Below, piece after piece: positions 43,266-51,069 of a DNA stretch of 64,000 nucleotides (positions are counted from its first letter, which is position 1; every line of letters starts with the position of its first letter). Origin of the DNA: Alphaproteobacteria bacterium (lineage in GTDB: Bacteria > Pseudomonadota > Alphaproteobacteria > Ferrovibrionales > Ferrovibrionaceae). A model generated the notes under the pieces. That model saw nothing but the letters and a program-made list of their open reading frames with translations. It made no database searches and was not told the DNA's origin. The translations under genes and the position numbers were made by a program. Location of the stretch: the NCBI GenBank assembly GCA_947473805.1, contig CANJGB010000013.1, positions 28,271 through 92,270 of the forward strand, given 5' to 3'.

Positions 43266-44476
43266 GCGGCCCGCACACGATAGCGGATCGGCAGCACCTC
43301 GAGGCCGGCGATGACACCGGTCGGCTTCATTTCCATCGGGCCATCGATGACGACCTCGGTCAGGCGCCGGGTCAGGATCGTCATGCCGTCGACCAGTTCC
43401 GCCTTGGCCAAGGCATGACCCAGGCAGAAATGCGCGCCGTAGCCGAAACCGATGTCGTACAGCGGTTCCGCACGATGCAGGTCCACGCGATCAGGGTGCG
43501 GAAACACCGCCGGGTCGCGCCCGGCCGCGCCCATGTTCGGCGCCACCACCTCGCCGGCAGTGAATTGCTCGCCACCGATCTCCATGTCTTCCAGCAGAAT
43601 CTTGATCTGCCGCGGGGTCGCCGGGTACAGGCGCATCGCCTCGTTGACTAGGGCAGGCACCAGTTTGGGCTCCGCCGCCAGTTCTTCCCACACACCACCC
43701 TCGATGGCCGCGCGGACGCAGGCCGCCAGCTGGTAGCGCGTCGTGTCATGCCCCGCCAGCAGGATGCCGGCAATGCTCCACACGAGTTCTTCTGGCGACA
43801 GGTCGCCGCCTTCCTGCTGCACGCGGATCAGATCGCTGACGAAATCCTCGCCGGGCTGCGCGCGCTTTCGTTCCACCAGGCGGTTGCCGTAGTCATGCAG
43901 CACGGCCAGCGCAGCCTCGAGGCGCGGTAGTCCGGGCTGCATCGGCACCTGGCCCAGCAGGCGCAGTTCCGTCGTGGCGCGGTCGAACGTGCGCACGTCC
44001 TCGCGCGGAATGCCGATAAAGGCGGCCACGACGCCGATCGAAAAGAAGTGCGAGAAGGCGGAGACGAAATTGCAGTGGCCCCCGGCGATAATGCCATCGA
44101 CCAGTTCATGCGCCAGGGCCTTGATCTGGTCACGCGCCTTCTCCACACGGGGCGGCGTGAAGCCTTTGACCATGATGGCGCGAACGCGCGCGTGCTGTTC
44201 CGGCCCCATCATGTTGAAGTTGCCGTTGTTGATAAACGTCATGACCGGCGGCGTGGCGCCGCGCTGCGCGAAATAGGCGGCAGAGCGGTTGCCATACCGC
44301 TTGTCGCGGAAACAGGGACGGGCCAGGTCGTAGGCGTAGAGTTCGACGCCGAAGACGGTTCGCGCCATCGTCAGGCGACCAGCGCCACTGCCTAACACGG
44401 CGTTCGGATCGTCGATGAACGCCTCGGTCTGGGTTTCCAGGAACGGCAGTTCGCCGTGCGGCTTGGCCCGGTCCAT
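43262..44476 (-). CDS. Cytochrome P450
   Basis: A soluble bacterial-type P450 of 404 residues. The I-helix oxygen-activation motif is LLAGHDTTRYQL, the K-helix ExxR is in EAMRLYP, and the heme-binding loop is FGYGAHFCLGHALAKAE with the Cys ligand. No membrane anchor is visible. GGGAGG lies about six bases before the ATG. No ferredoxin or reductase gene is next to it, so electrons must come from elsewhere. Neighbours suggest a catabolic role; substrate unknown. Confidence 0.93.
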   Translation of the reverse strand: MDRAKPHGELPFLETQTEAFIDDPNAVLGSGAGRLTMARTVFGVELYAYDLARPCFRDKRYGNRSAAYFAQRGATPPVMTFINNGNFNMMGPEQHARVRAIMVKGFTPPRVEKARDQIKALAHELVDGIIAGGHCNFVSAFSHFFSIGVVAAFIGIPREDVRTFDRATTELRLLGQVPMQPGLPRLEAALAVLHDYGNRLVERKRAQPGEDFVSDLIRVQQEGGDLSPEELVWSIAGILLAGHDTTRYQLAACVRAAIEGGVWEELAAEPKLVPALVNEAMRLYPATPRQIKILLEDMEIGGEQFTAGEVVAPNMGAAGRDPAVFPHPDRVDLHRAEPLYDIGFGYGAHFCLGHALAKAELVDGMTILTRRLTEVVIDGPMEMKPTGVIAGLEVLPIRYRVRAA

Positions 44477-44537
44477 GTCTTCCTCCCTTTTGCGGTCAGG
44501 CTAGCGGAAGCGCTGGCCCAAGCAAAGCGTGCCGGGA

Positions 44538-44987
44538 TCAAGGGCGGCGGCCAACCATGGAATAGCCGCGGATGGTGGCGACCTTTTCGCTCTTCTGGTT
44601 CTCGATGTCGATCTCGGTTAGCAGGATTCCGCGGTCGGGTTTGCTGGTCGACAGGCGCACCTCCAGCACCGTGTACCAGACGGTCAGCACGTCGCCCGGC
44701 CGCATGGGGTTGATGTAGCGGATTTGCTCGACGCCGGGCGAACCGAGCGCTGCGGCTTTGGCCAGGAAGCTGTCGCAGATCACCCGCATGGCGATGGCGC
44801 AGATATGCCACCCGCTGGCAATAAGGCCGCCATAGATCGACTTTTCCGCCGCCGCCTTGTCGATATGGAAGGGCTGCGGGTCGAACTCGCGACTGAATCG
44901 CAGCAGATCGTCCTCGCTGACCGCGCGGCTGCCCAGCAGGCGGCGCTCGCCGACGACGTAATCCTCGTAATGAATCCAGTCGGCCAT
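44538..44987 (-). CDS. MaoC-like (hot-dog fold) dehydratase
   Basis: A 149-residue protein with the MaoC hydratase pattern: FSREFDPQPFHIDKAAAEKSIYGGLIASGWH, including the conserved Asp/His pair of (R)-specific enoyl-CoA hydratases, and the RYINPMRPGDVLTV strand. It would hydrate or dehydrate an acyl-CoA-type substrate. Its start overlaps the stop of the upstream TIM-barrel gene (TGATG), so the two are coupled, and the P450 gene follows 61 bases downstream in the same direction. Confidence 0.85.
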   Translation of the reverse strand: MADWIHYEDYVVGERRLLGSRAVSEDDLLRFSREFDPQPFHIDKAAAEKSIYGGLIASGWHICAIAMRVICDSFLAKAAALGSPGVEQIRYINPMRPGDVLTVWYTVLEVRLSTSKPDRGILLTEIDIENQKSEKVATIRGYSMVGRRP

Positions 44988-45844
44988 CAGAGGCGCGAGA
45001 ACAGCCGGCTCATCGCCGCGGCCGACACGCGCGCGGCCTCGTCTGGGCTGTAGGCGCGCTGCTCGTCGCTGAATACTTCTACCGCGACGTTCATGCCCGG
45101 ATGGGTTTTCAAAAGGTGGCGTACGATCTCGGCCAGGGGCAGGTCGCCGTCACCCGGCTGCAGGCGGCCGGTCATCGGCACATAGGGCTTCGTCGTATGC
45201 ATATGTTCGCGCGACCGGTCGCTGATCTGGATCGCGGTCACATCGCCCGGCTTCAGGTCAAGAACTTCCCGCAACGTGCTGTTCGAGCGTGACATGTGCC
45301 AGGTGTCGAACAGCACGCCGGCATTGCCGATGCCGCGCACGACCTTCAGGCCGGTGGCGAGATTCGACACGCCTGTGCCGGGGATGAATTCAAACGACAC
45401 CTTGAAGCCGCGTCGCCGCGCCCGTTCGCAGAACGAGCCGAAAGCGTCGATGATCTGCGGCAGGGGTGTGTCCGGCCGTCCCATATAGTGCGGCAGGTTG
45501 ATGACCCTGGCCTCCAGCGCCTCGGCCAGGGCAAAGCCCTCGTCCTCGGACATTTGCAGGCCGGCGCGGTCGCGCTCAGCGATCTTGTCCGGCAGTTTGA
45601 TGCCGGGCAGGCGGGGGCCGAACGTATCGATCACCTCGACGCGTACATTGTTGCGCTTCAGGGCGGCGCGCAGTTCGGCGTCCGTCCGGCCGGCCTTGCG
45701 GGCATCCAGGTACAGGCCAGGGCGTACCTGCAGCGCGCCGAAGCCGTGCCTGCCGGCCAGGTCGATCATCTGGTCCAGGCTGGCCTTTTCCACGGTGCCC
45801 CAGCACAGGCCAATAGCCGGATTCGTGGCCGGGTTGGTGGTCAT
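44987..45844 (-). CDS. Sugar phosphate isomerase/epimerase-like TIM barrel protein
   Basis: A 285-residue protein of the xylose isomerase-like (AP endonuclease 2) superfamily: metal-ligand type motifs KVSFEFIPGTG, VLFDTWHMSRSN and IQISDRSREHMH fit the usual E-x-D/H-H-E metal site. The frame is open upstream to 46120; the ATG at 45844, with GAGGGAGCG before it, starts MTTNPATNPAIGLCWG and fits the barrel. It heads a minus-strand group with the MaoC-like and P450 genes, convergent to nothing on its left. Confidence 0.8.
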   Translation of the reverse strand: MTTNPATNPAIGLCWGTVEKASLDQMIDLAGRHGFGALQVRPGLYLDARKAGRTDAELRAALKRNNVRVEVIDTFGPRLPGIKLPDKIAERDRAGLQMSEDEGFALAEALEARVINLPHYMGRPDTPLPQIIDAFGSFCERARRRGFKVSFEFIPGTGVSNLATGLKVVRGIGNAGVLFDTWHMSRSNSTLREVLDLKPGDVTAIQISDRSREHMHTTKPYVPMTGRLQPGDGDLPLAEIVRHLLKTHPGMNVAVEVFSDEQRAYSPDEAARVSAAAMSRLFSRL

Positions 45845-45907
45845 TCGTTTCGCTCCCTCTCGCGCGTTTCCTGCGCTAGTGTGCGGCCGATCATAGCGGG
45901 AGGAAAC

Positions 45908-46378
45908 ATGACCGACCTTGAAAAAATCATCATTCAGCGCGCCTGCGAGGAACTCGTCCTGCGGGCCCACCTGTATACCGACCGGTGCGAGCACGACAAG
46001 ATCATGGGCTTGTTCGCGCCCGACATCGTCATCGACCATGTGGTCGTCGGTACGATGAGCGGCACGGCGGCGGTCCAGAAATACTACGACGCCAAGATCA
46101 CCACCATTGTCGGCCAGCACAACACCAGCAATATCATCATCGACGTCATCGATGGCGATAACGCGACCGGCGTTGCCTATTACGCGTTCTACTACGCGGC
46201 CCCGGGGACCAAGATCCCGGCGCCGCTGAACGGGCCTGCGGTGGTTGGCTATTACACCGACAAGTTCAAGCGTGTGAACGGCCAGTGGAAGTTTGCCTAC
46301 CGCAAGATGACCAACACTTTCCAGGCTGGTCCGATGGACAACATCAACCTGATCGACAAGAAGGCCATGAAGGCCTGA
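45908..46378 (+). CDS. SnoaL/NTF2-like small protein
   Basis: A 156-residue protein with the NTF2-like cone fold signature: helical start IIIQRACEELVLRAHLYTDRCEHDKIMGLFAPDIVIDH, then strands ending YYTDKFKRVNGQWKFAYRK. Such proteins are isomerases, dehydratases or binding proteins for small hydrophobic compounds. Start ATG follows GGGAGGAAAC. It is divergent from the TIM-barrel gene and is one of five proteins of this fold in the region. Confidence 0.78.
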   Translation: MTDLEKIIIQRACEELVLRAHLYTDRCEHDKIMGLFAPDIVIDHVVVGTMSGTAAVQKYYDAKITTIVGQHNTSNIIIDVIDGDNATGVAYYAFYYAAPGTKIPAPLNGPAVVGYYTDKFKRVNGQWKFAYRKMTNTFQAGPMDNINLIDKKAMKA

Positions 46379-46433
46379 ACGGTTCTTCTATCGGGTCTCG
46401 CCGCTGGGTGCGGCGAGACCGCGCGGGAATGAC

Positions 46434-46823
46434 ATGACCGACATCGACACCATCGCTGCCGAGTTCGCCGTGCGCGGGCTGGTTGCCCGCTACGCCCATG
46501 TCCTTGACGGACGCGACCGCGGGGGCTTTCTGGCCCTGTTTGCGGACGATCCTGTCGTTACCCTGAATGGCACTGAATATGCCGGGCTGCCTGCGATCGG
46601 CGGCTGGTACGACCTCATGGCCAAGGGACAGCCTGGCATCCACATGACGACGAATACCACAGTCGGTATTGCGGGCGCTGCGGCGACGGCGCGCAGCGAC
46701 TTCCTGCTGATGCGGAAAACCGATGACGGCTGGAAGACCTTGTTTGGCGGCAGCTATGCGGACCGCCTGGAAAAGCGCGGCGGGCAATGGCTGTTCACCC
46801 GCCGCGACCTCACCTTCGCCTGA
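46434..46823 (+). CDS. SnoaL/NTF2-like small protein
   Basis: A 129-residue NTF2-fold protein: AEFAVRGLVARYAHVLDGRDRGGFLALFADDPVVTLNG at the start and RLEKRGGQWLFTRRDLTF at the end. It is not closely similar to its neighbour at 45908, so the pair is not a recent duplication. It lies in the same direction 55 bases downstream. Function unknown. Its stop is four bases from that of the convergent gene. Confidence 0.75.
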   Translation: MTDIDTIAAEFAVRGLVARYAHVLDGRDRGGFLALFADDPVVTLNGTEYAGLPAIGGWYDLMAKGQPGIHMTTNTTVGIAGAAATARSDFLLMRKTDDGWKTLFGGSYADRLEKRGGQWLFTRRDLTFA

Positions 46824-46826
46824 ACC

Positions 46827-47540
46827 TTATTTCTTTTTCTTTTTGCCGGTGAGCGGCGTCGGACGCAGCGCTGTCATCAGCCCGTCGTCGTACCGCTCGC
46901 GCAAGGCGATAGCGATCTGCATCCAGCCCTCGAGGTCGGCCTTGTCCTCGGGCGAAGGCGTCTTGGAGTAACGCGCGGTGTAGTGCTCGCCGTACGAGGT
47001 AAAGCCCTTGGGCAGCGCCCAGATGCTGATGGCCTCAAAATTCTTCCACTGCGTGCTGTAGGTGCCGATCCATTTGCGACCGTTGCGCCGCGCATACGGC
47101 ACCCAAAGGCGATCGATCTGTTCGACATAGTCGAATTGCTTGTCAGGCTGGGTGGTCAGCCATTCATGTACGCACACCGTGGCGTCGATGCCGTCGGCCT
47201 TCAACTCGGCCAGCGTCGGGTTGTGTGGCGCGGGCGCCAGGATGCGGCCAGTGCCGCCGGTCACGCAGGTTTCACGCTCGTTGCGCCAGGCGCGGAAGCG
47301 CTTCGCATATTTCACATCCGTGTATTGCGCGGCGGCGATTTTGGAATAGTGGACCTGGTCGTCCACCTCCCACAGCGCGATGGTCTGCGGCCAGGGGAGC
47401 GAAATGGCCACGGTTTCCCACATGGCGACCAGCCGCGCGCCCAGTTCTTCCATCAGCGGCTGATAGACCTGTTCGAACAGGTCGACGAACCGGTCCATCT
47501 TGCCGGGGGCAATCTGCGTCTGCTCGTGGATGTAGATCAT
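46827..47540 (-). CDS. NIPSNAP-like / dimeric alpha-beta barrel protein
   Basis: A 237-residue protein that looks like two tandem ferredoxin-like units: IYIHEQTQIAPGKMDRFVDLFEQ... with SLPWPQTIALWEVDD, and a second with VCVHEWLTTQPDKQFDYVEQIDRLW... with FEAISIWALP. This resembles NIPSNAP-type duplications. The start at 47540 follows GAGGAAACGC; the frame opens to 47585. It ends in a run of five Lys. The function is unknown. Confidence 0.65.
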   Translation of the reverse strand: MIYIHEQTQIAPGKMDRFVDLFEQVYQPLMEELGARLVAMWETVAISLPWPQTIALWEVDDQVHYSKIAAAQYTDVKYAKRFRAWRNERETCVTGGTGRILAPAPHNPTLAELKADGIDATVCVHEWLTTQPDKQFDYVEQIDRLWVPYARRNGRKWIGTYSTQWKNFEAISIWALPKGFTSYGEHYTARYSKTPSPEDKADLEGWMQIAIALRERYDDGLMTALRPTPLTGKKKKK

Positions 47541-47610
47541 GCGTTTCCTCGCTGCGTTTTTGTGCAGCGACCCTAGAATCCGCAAGCGCGATTGAAAAGT
47601 GCCGATGTTC

Positions 47611-49593
47611 CTAGCCTAGCGGTCGCGTCGCCTGATCCAGCCAGGTCGCGGTCTCGCCATCGACCAGCGGCAGCAGCGTCGCGCGTACATCGGCATGATA
47701 GGCATCGAGCCAGGCAATCTCGGCCGGCGTCATCAGCGACAGGTCGAGGCACGTCACGTCGAACGGCGCGCGGGTCAGCGTCTCGAAGCCCAGCATCGTC
47801 TTTTCGTCGCCGGGCCGCGCGGGCAGGGCGGTCACCGCGACCAGGTTCTCCAGGCGGATGCCATAGGCGCCGGTCTTGTAGTAGCCGGGCTCGTTCGAGA
47901 CGACCATGCCGGGCCGCAGCGCGACGGTGTTGGCAACCTTGGAAATACGGTGCGGTCCCTCGTGCACGCCGAGATAGGCGCCGACGCCATGGCCGGTGCC
48001 GTGGTCGTAGTCGAGCCCGGCCTGCCAGAGCGGCAGCCGTGCCAGCGCGTCCAGCTGGCTGCCGGTGGTGCCGACAGGGAATATCGCGGTGGCGAGCGCG
48101 ATATGCCCCTTCATCACGCGGGTAAAGCGGTCGCGCATCTCCGCGCTCGGCTGGCCAATGGCGATGGTGCGGGTGATGTCGGTCGTGCCGTCCAGGTACT
48201 GCGCGCCGGAATCGAGCAGGTACAGTTCGCCCGCGCCAAGGCGGCGGTTGCTCTTCGTCGTCGAACGATAGTGGACGATGGCGCCGTTCGGGCCACTGCC
48301 GGAAATGGTCGGGAATGACAGGTCGCGGATCAGCGAGCTGACCCGGCGAAACTCCTGCAGCCGTTCGGCTGCGGTCAATTCATCCACCGTGCCCGGCGCC
48401 TGGCGCGACAGCCAGGCGAGGAACGTGGCCACGGCCGCGCCATCGCGCCGGTGCGCCGCGCGGATGCCATCAAGTTCGACCGCGTTCTTGCACGCCTTGG
48501 GCAGCAGGCACGGATCATCCGCCCGCCGGATTGTCGCGCCTGCATCGGTCAGCATGTCGAACAGCCAGGCCGAGGCCGCGCCCGGATCCGCCTGCACGAT
48601 CTTGCGCGCATGGCCGAGGGCGGCTAGGGCCGGGCCGAACTCGGTTTCGTCGCGCACCAGCACGCCGTTGCCCAGATGCGCCCGCGTCGCCGGTGTCAGC
48701 TTGCGCGGATCAATGAACAGGTCGACCGTGCCGGTCGCGAACAGGATCGCGCGCGCCAGCGCCAGCGGTGTGTGCGGCACATCGCCACCACGGATGTTCA
48801 GCAGCCAGGCAATAGATTCCGGCAGCGTGATCGCGACTGCATCGACGCCGTCCTTCTTCAGCGCTGCGGCAAGGCGTTCGCGCTTCGCAGCCGAGCTCTC
48901 GCCCGCATAGCTCTCCGGGTGTGGTTCGACCGGAGCCAGCGGCGCCGGCGGCTGGCCGGTCCAGACACTGTCGATAGGGTTGGTCTTGACCGGCACCAGT
49001 AGCGCGCCGGCCTTGGCGCACGCGGCTTTCAGCTTGGCCACACCGTCCAGCGTATGCAGTTGCGGGTCGTATCCCAGCTTTGCGCCGCGCGTCAGGTTCG
49101 CTTCCAGCCATGCGAACGGTGGATCGTCGGTGAGGTGGTGCAGTTCATAGAGGGACGCATCGACCTGGTCGCGCAGCTGCAGCGTATAGCGCCCGTCGCT
49201 CCACACCGCCGCCTTGTCGCCCAGCACGATGGCCATGCCGGCAGAACCGGTAAAGCCGGTGAGCCAGACGAGGCGGCGCGCGCGACGGGGCAGGTATTCA
49301 CCGAAATATTCGTCGGTCATCGGCACCACGAAGCCGTCGAGGCTGCGCTTGGCCAGTTCGGCCCTGAGCTCGGCGAGGCGGGTGGCAGACTGGGCCGGCT
49401 GTTCCGCCGCACTGTCGAAGCCAGCGGCGGTGCGGGTTGTCCAGGCTGCAAGGTCGGCAGTCAGGGCGGCAGCGGCGCCCGGGGCGGCCAGAGCCAGCCC
49501 CTGGGGAGTCCCGAATGGGGCTGGGGCAGCAGCCAGGCCCTGCAAATGGGCGGCGGTTTCCGGCCGGTCGAGCAGTTCCTGCAAAGAGGTCAT
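47611..49593 (-). CDS. pepP: Xaa-Pro aminopeptidase (aminopeptidase P, M24B)
   Basis: A 660-residue metallopeptidase that removes an N-terminal residue before proline. It has two creatinase-N-type domains and a pita-bread C-terminal domain with the dinuclear metal ligands: Asp in LLDSGAQYLDGTTDIT, His in DHGTGHGVGAYLGVHEGP, Glu in SNEPGYY and Glu in IRLENL. The three-domain length fits the larger eukaryote-like APP class common in alphaproteobacteria. It is transcribed alone, on the minus strand. The symbol is by analogy to E. coli. Confidence 0.92.
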   Translation of the reverse strand: MTSLQELLDRPETAAHLQGLAAAPAPFGTPQGLALAAPGAAAALTADLAAWTTRTAAGFDSAAEQPAQSATRLAELRAELAKRSLDGFVVPMTDEYFGEYLPRRARRLVWLTGFTGSAGMAIVLGDKAAVWSDGRYTLQLRDQVDASLYELHHLTDDPPFAWLEANLTRGAKLGYDPQLHTLDGVAKLKAACAKAGALLVPVKTNPIDSVWTGQPPAPLAPVEPHPESYAGESSAAKRERLAAALKKDGVDAVAITLPESIAWLLNIRGGDVPHTPLALARAILFATGTVDLFIDPRKLTPATRAHLGNGVLVRDETEFGPALAALGHARKIVQADPGAASAWLFDMLTDAGATIRRADDPCLLPKACKNAVELDGIRAAHRRDGAAVATFLAWLSRQAPGTVDELTAAERLQEFRRVSSLIRDLSFPTISGSGPNGAIVHYRSTTKSNRRLGAGELYLLDSGAQYLDGTTDITRTIAIGQPSAEMRDRFTRVMKGHIALATAIFPVGTTGSQLDALARLPLWQAGLDYDHGTGHGVGAYLGVHEGPHRISKVANTVALRPGMVVSNEPGYYKTGAYGIRLENLVAVTALPARPGDEKTMLGFETLTRAPFDVTCLDLSLMTPAEIAWLDAYHADVRATLLPLVDGETATWLDQATRPLG

Positions 49594-49751
49594 GGTGAAA
49601 TTATGGCCCCGCGCCGGCCTTCCTACAACCGTGCCATGCGTTTTTTGCAGAGCAGCATTTCCGCCTGGGATTGGCTCAATCCATTGATTTTACTAGGGTG
49701 CGGTGCAACATTCTGAGGGCGGGCCACGATGGTCTGCAAATGGAGATGAAG

Positions 49752-50087
49752 ATGACCACGAATTACGCCTACCTGCGCGACACCCTGCCCGCCGGCGAAT
49801 ATGTCGAGCGTGAAGGGAATGTGGAGCGCGCTGCTGTCGTCGGCGAAGCGATCGCCAACGGCCTTGCCAGCCTCGCGTCGCTGGGTTTCAAGGCTGTGCG
49901 CGCCTACGAGGACTGGCGCCTGCGTCAGGCCGCCAAGGCCGAACTGCTGTCGCTCGACGACCGCCAGCTGGCCGATATGGGCCTGACCCGTTGCGATATC
50001 GAGTCCGTGCTTGAGGGCATCGACGTGCGCACCGGCAAGCCGGCGAACGAAAACACGGCCCCGGCGAACGTCAATGTCGCCGCCTAA
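49752..50087 (+). CDS. DUF1127 (YjiS-like) small protein
   Basis: A 111-residue protein whose C-terminal part has the DUF1127 pattern LLSLDDRQLADMGLTRCDIESVL, preceded by a helical WRLRQAAKAEL. Related small proteins in alphaproteobacteria bind RNA or affect phosphate and carbon metabolism, but none is assigned here. Three ATGs lie close together (49740, 49746, 49752); the last follows GGAG by six bases. Its stop TAA overlaps the convergent prmA stop TAG in CTAA. Confidence 0.8.
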   Translation: MTTNYAYLRDTLPAGEYVEREGNVERAAVVGEAIANGLASLASLGFKAVRAYEDWRLRQAAKAELLSLDDRQLADMGLTRCDIESVLEGIDVRTGKPANENTAPANVNVAA

Positions 50088-51028
50088 CGGGCCTTCCGTC
50101 TTGCCCGGCCGGCACGGAACGACAGGGTGTGCCACCCGTCGACCGCGATCCGGCCGGTAAAGACGAAGCCCGCGGCGCGGTAACGCGCCCGAACCCGCCG
50201 CTCCTCCCAGCCCAACAGGCCGGACAGGATGACGGCGCCGCTGGCGGCGCTATGGTTTGCCGCCGCCTCGGCCAGCCGGTACAGCGGCCCGCTCAGTATA
50301 TTGGCGACAATGACGTCGAACGGTGCTGCCGCCGCGATCCGGCGGTGGCGGAAGCCTGTCGCCGCCACCATGGCGATGCCGGGCAACCGGTTCAGCCTCG
50401 CATTGTCCCGGGCCACCTTCACCGCCACGGGGTCGATGTCCGTGGCCATGACGGCATCTGCACCCAGCCGCGCCGCGGCCATGGCCAAAACACCCGAACC
50501 TGACCCCAGATCCAGCACCCGGCCCAACGGTCGTTGCCGGGCCAGCCTGTCCAGCGCCAGCAGGCAGCCGAAGGTCGAGGGTGCTCGCCCGGTTCCGAAC
50601 GCCTGGCCAGCATCGACCTGCAGCGTGCCGCGGCCGACTGGTGCGCGCTCGCGGTCATGGGCGCCGTGCAACAGGAAGCGTCCGACCCGCAGGGGCTGGA
50701 ACAGGCGGTTGGTATGCGAAACCCAGTCCTGCGCAGGCAGGTGACGGAACCTCACCTCGGGCGCATCGATCCCGGCGATTGCGGCGGCTTCAGCCACCGC
50801 GTGCCGGATTCGCGCCTCGTCCGGCGCCGTCTCGAACATGAGCTGCAGGACCCAGGATACCGCCGGCTGCAGCGGGTCTGGCGCCGCGCCCTCTTCGAAC
50901 GAACTGCTGGCCTCGGCCATCGCCTCGAGGACCGCTTCCATCGCGCCTAAAGCGCGGTACGGAATGATCATTTCCGCGGTCCAGGCCGGGTCGGAAATGC
51001 CGCCTAGGTATGGGTAGCGTAAGGACAT
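50084..51028 (-). CDS. prmA: Ribosomal protein L11 methyltransferase PrmA
   Basis: PrmA methylates ribosomal protein L11. The 314-residue protein has the family segments DWVSHTNRLFQPLRVGRFLLHG, AFGTGRAPSTFGCLLALDRL, motif I VLDLGSGSGVLAMAAARLGA, and NILSGPL near 245. The segment GRAPST differs from the usual GHHxTT. I chose ATG 51028 (AAGGG upstream); the frame extends to 51070. Motif I and overall layout make PrmA likely, but it might be a divergent relative. Confidence 0.85.
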   Translation of the reverse strand: MSLRYPYLGGISDPAWTAEMIIPYRALGAMEAVLEAMAEASSSFEEGAAPDPLQPAVSWVLQLMFETAPDEARIRHAVAEAAAIAGIDAPEVRFRHLPAQDWVSHTNRLFQPLRVGRFLLHGAHDRERAPVGRGTLQVDAGQAFGTGRAPSTFGCLLALDRLARQRPLGRVLDLGSGSGVLAMAAARLGADAVMATDIDPVAVKVARDNARLNRLPGIAMVAATGFRHRRIAAAAPFDVIVANILSGPLYRLAEAAANHSAASGAVILSGLLGWEERRVRARYRAAGFVFTGRIAVDGWHTLSFRAGRARRKAR

Positions 51029-51069
51029 CTTTAACCCTTGCCCGCGTAGGGTGCGGGCTGGTTCGACCA

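Noticed and set aside
46827..46850. Run of Lys codons at the end of the 46827 gene as a possible programmed slippage site
   Set aside because: It is an A-rich tail right before the stop; both frames end at once, so slippage would change nothing meaningful.
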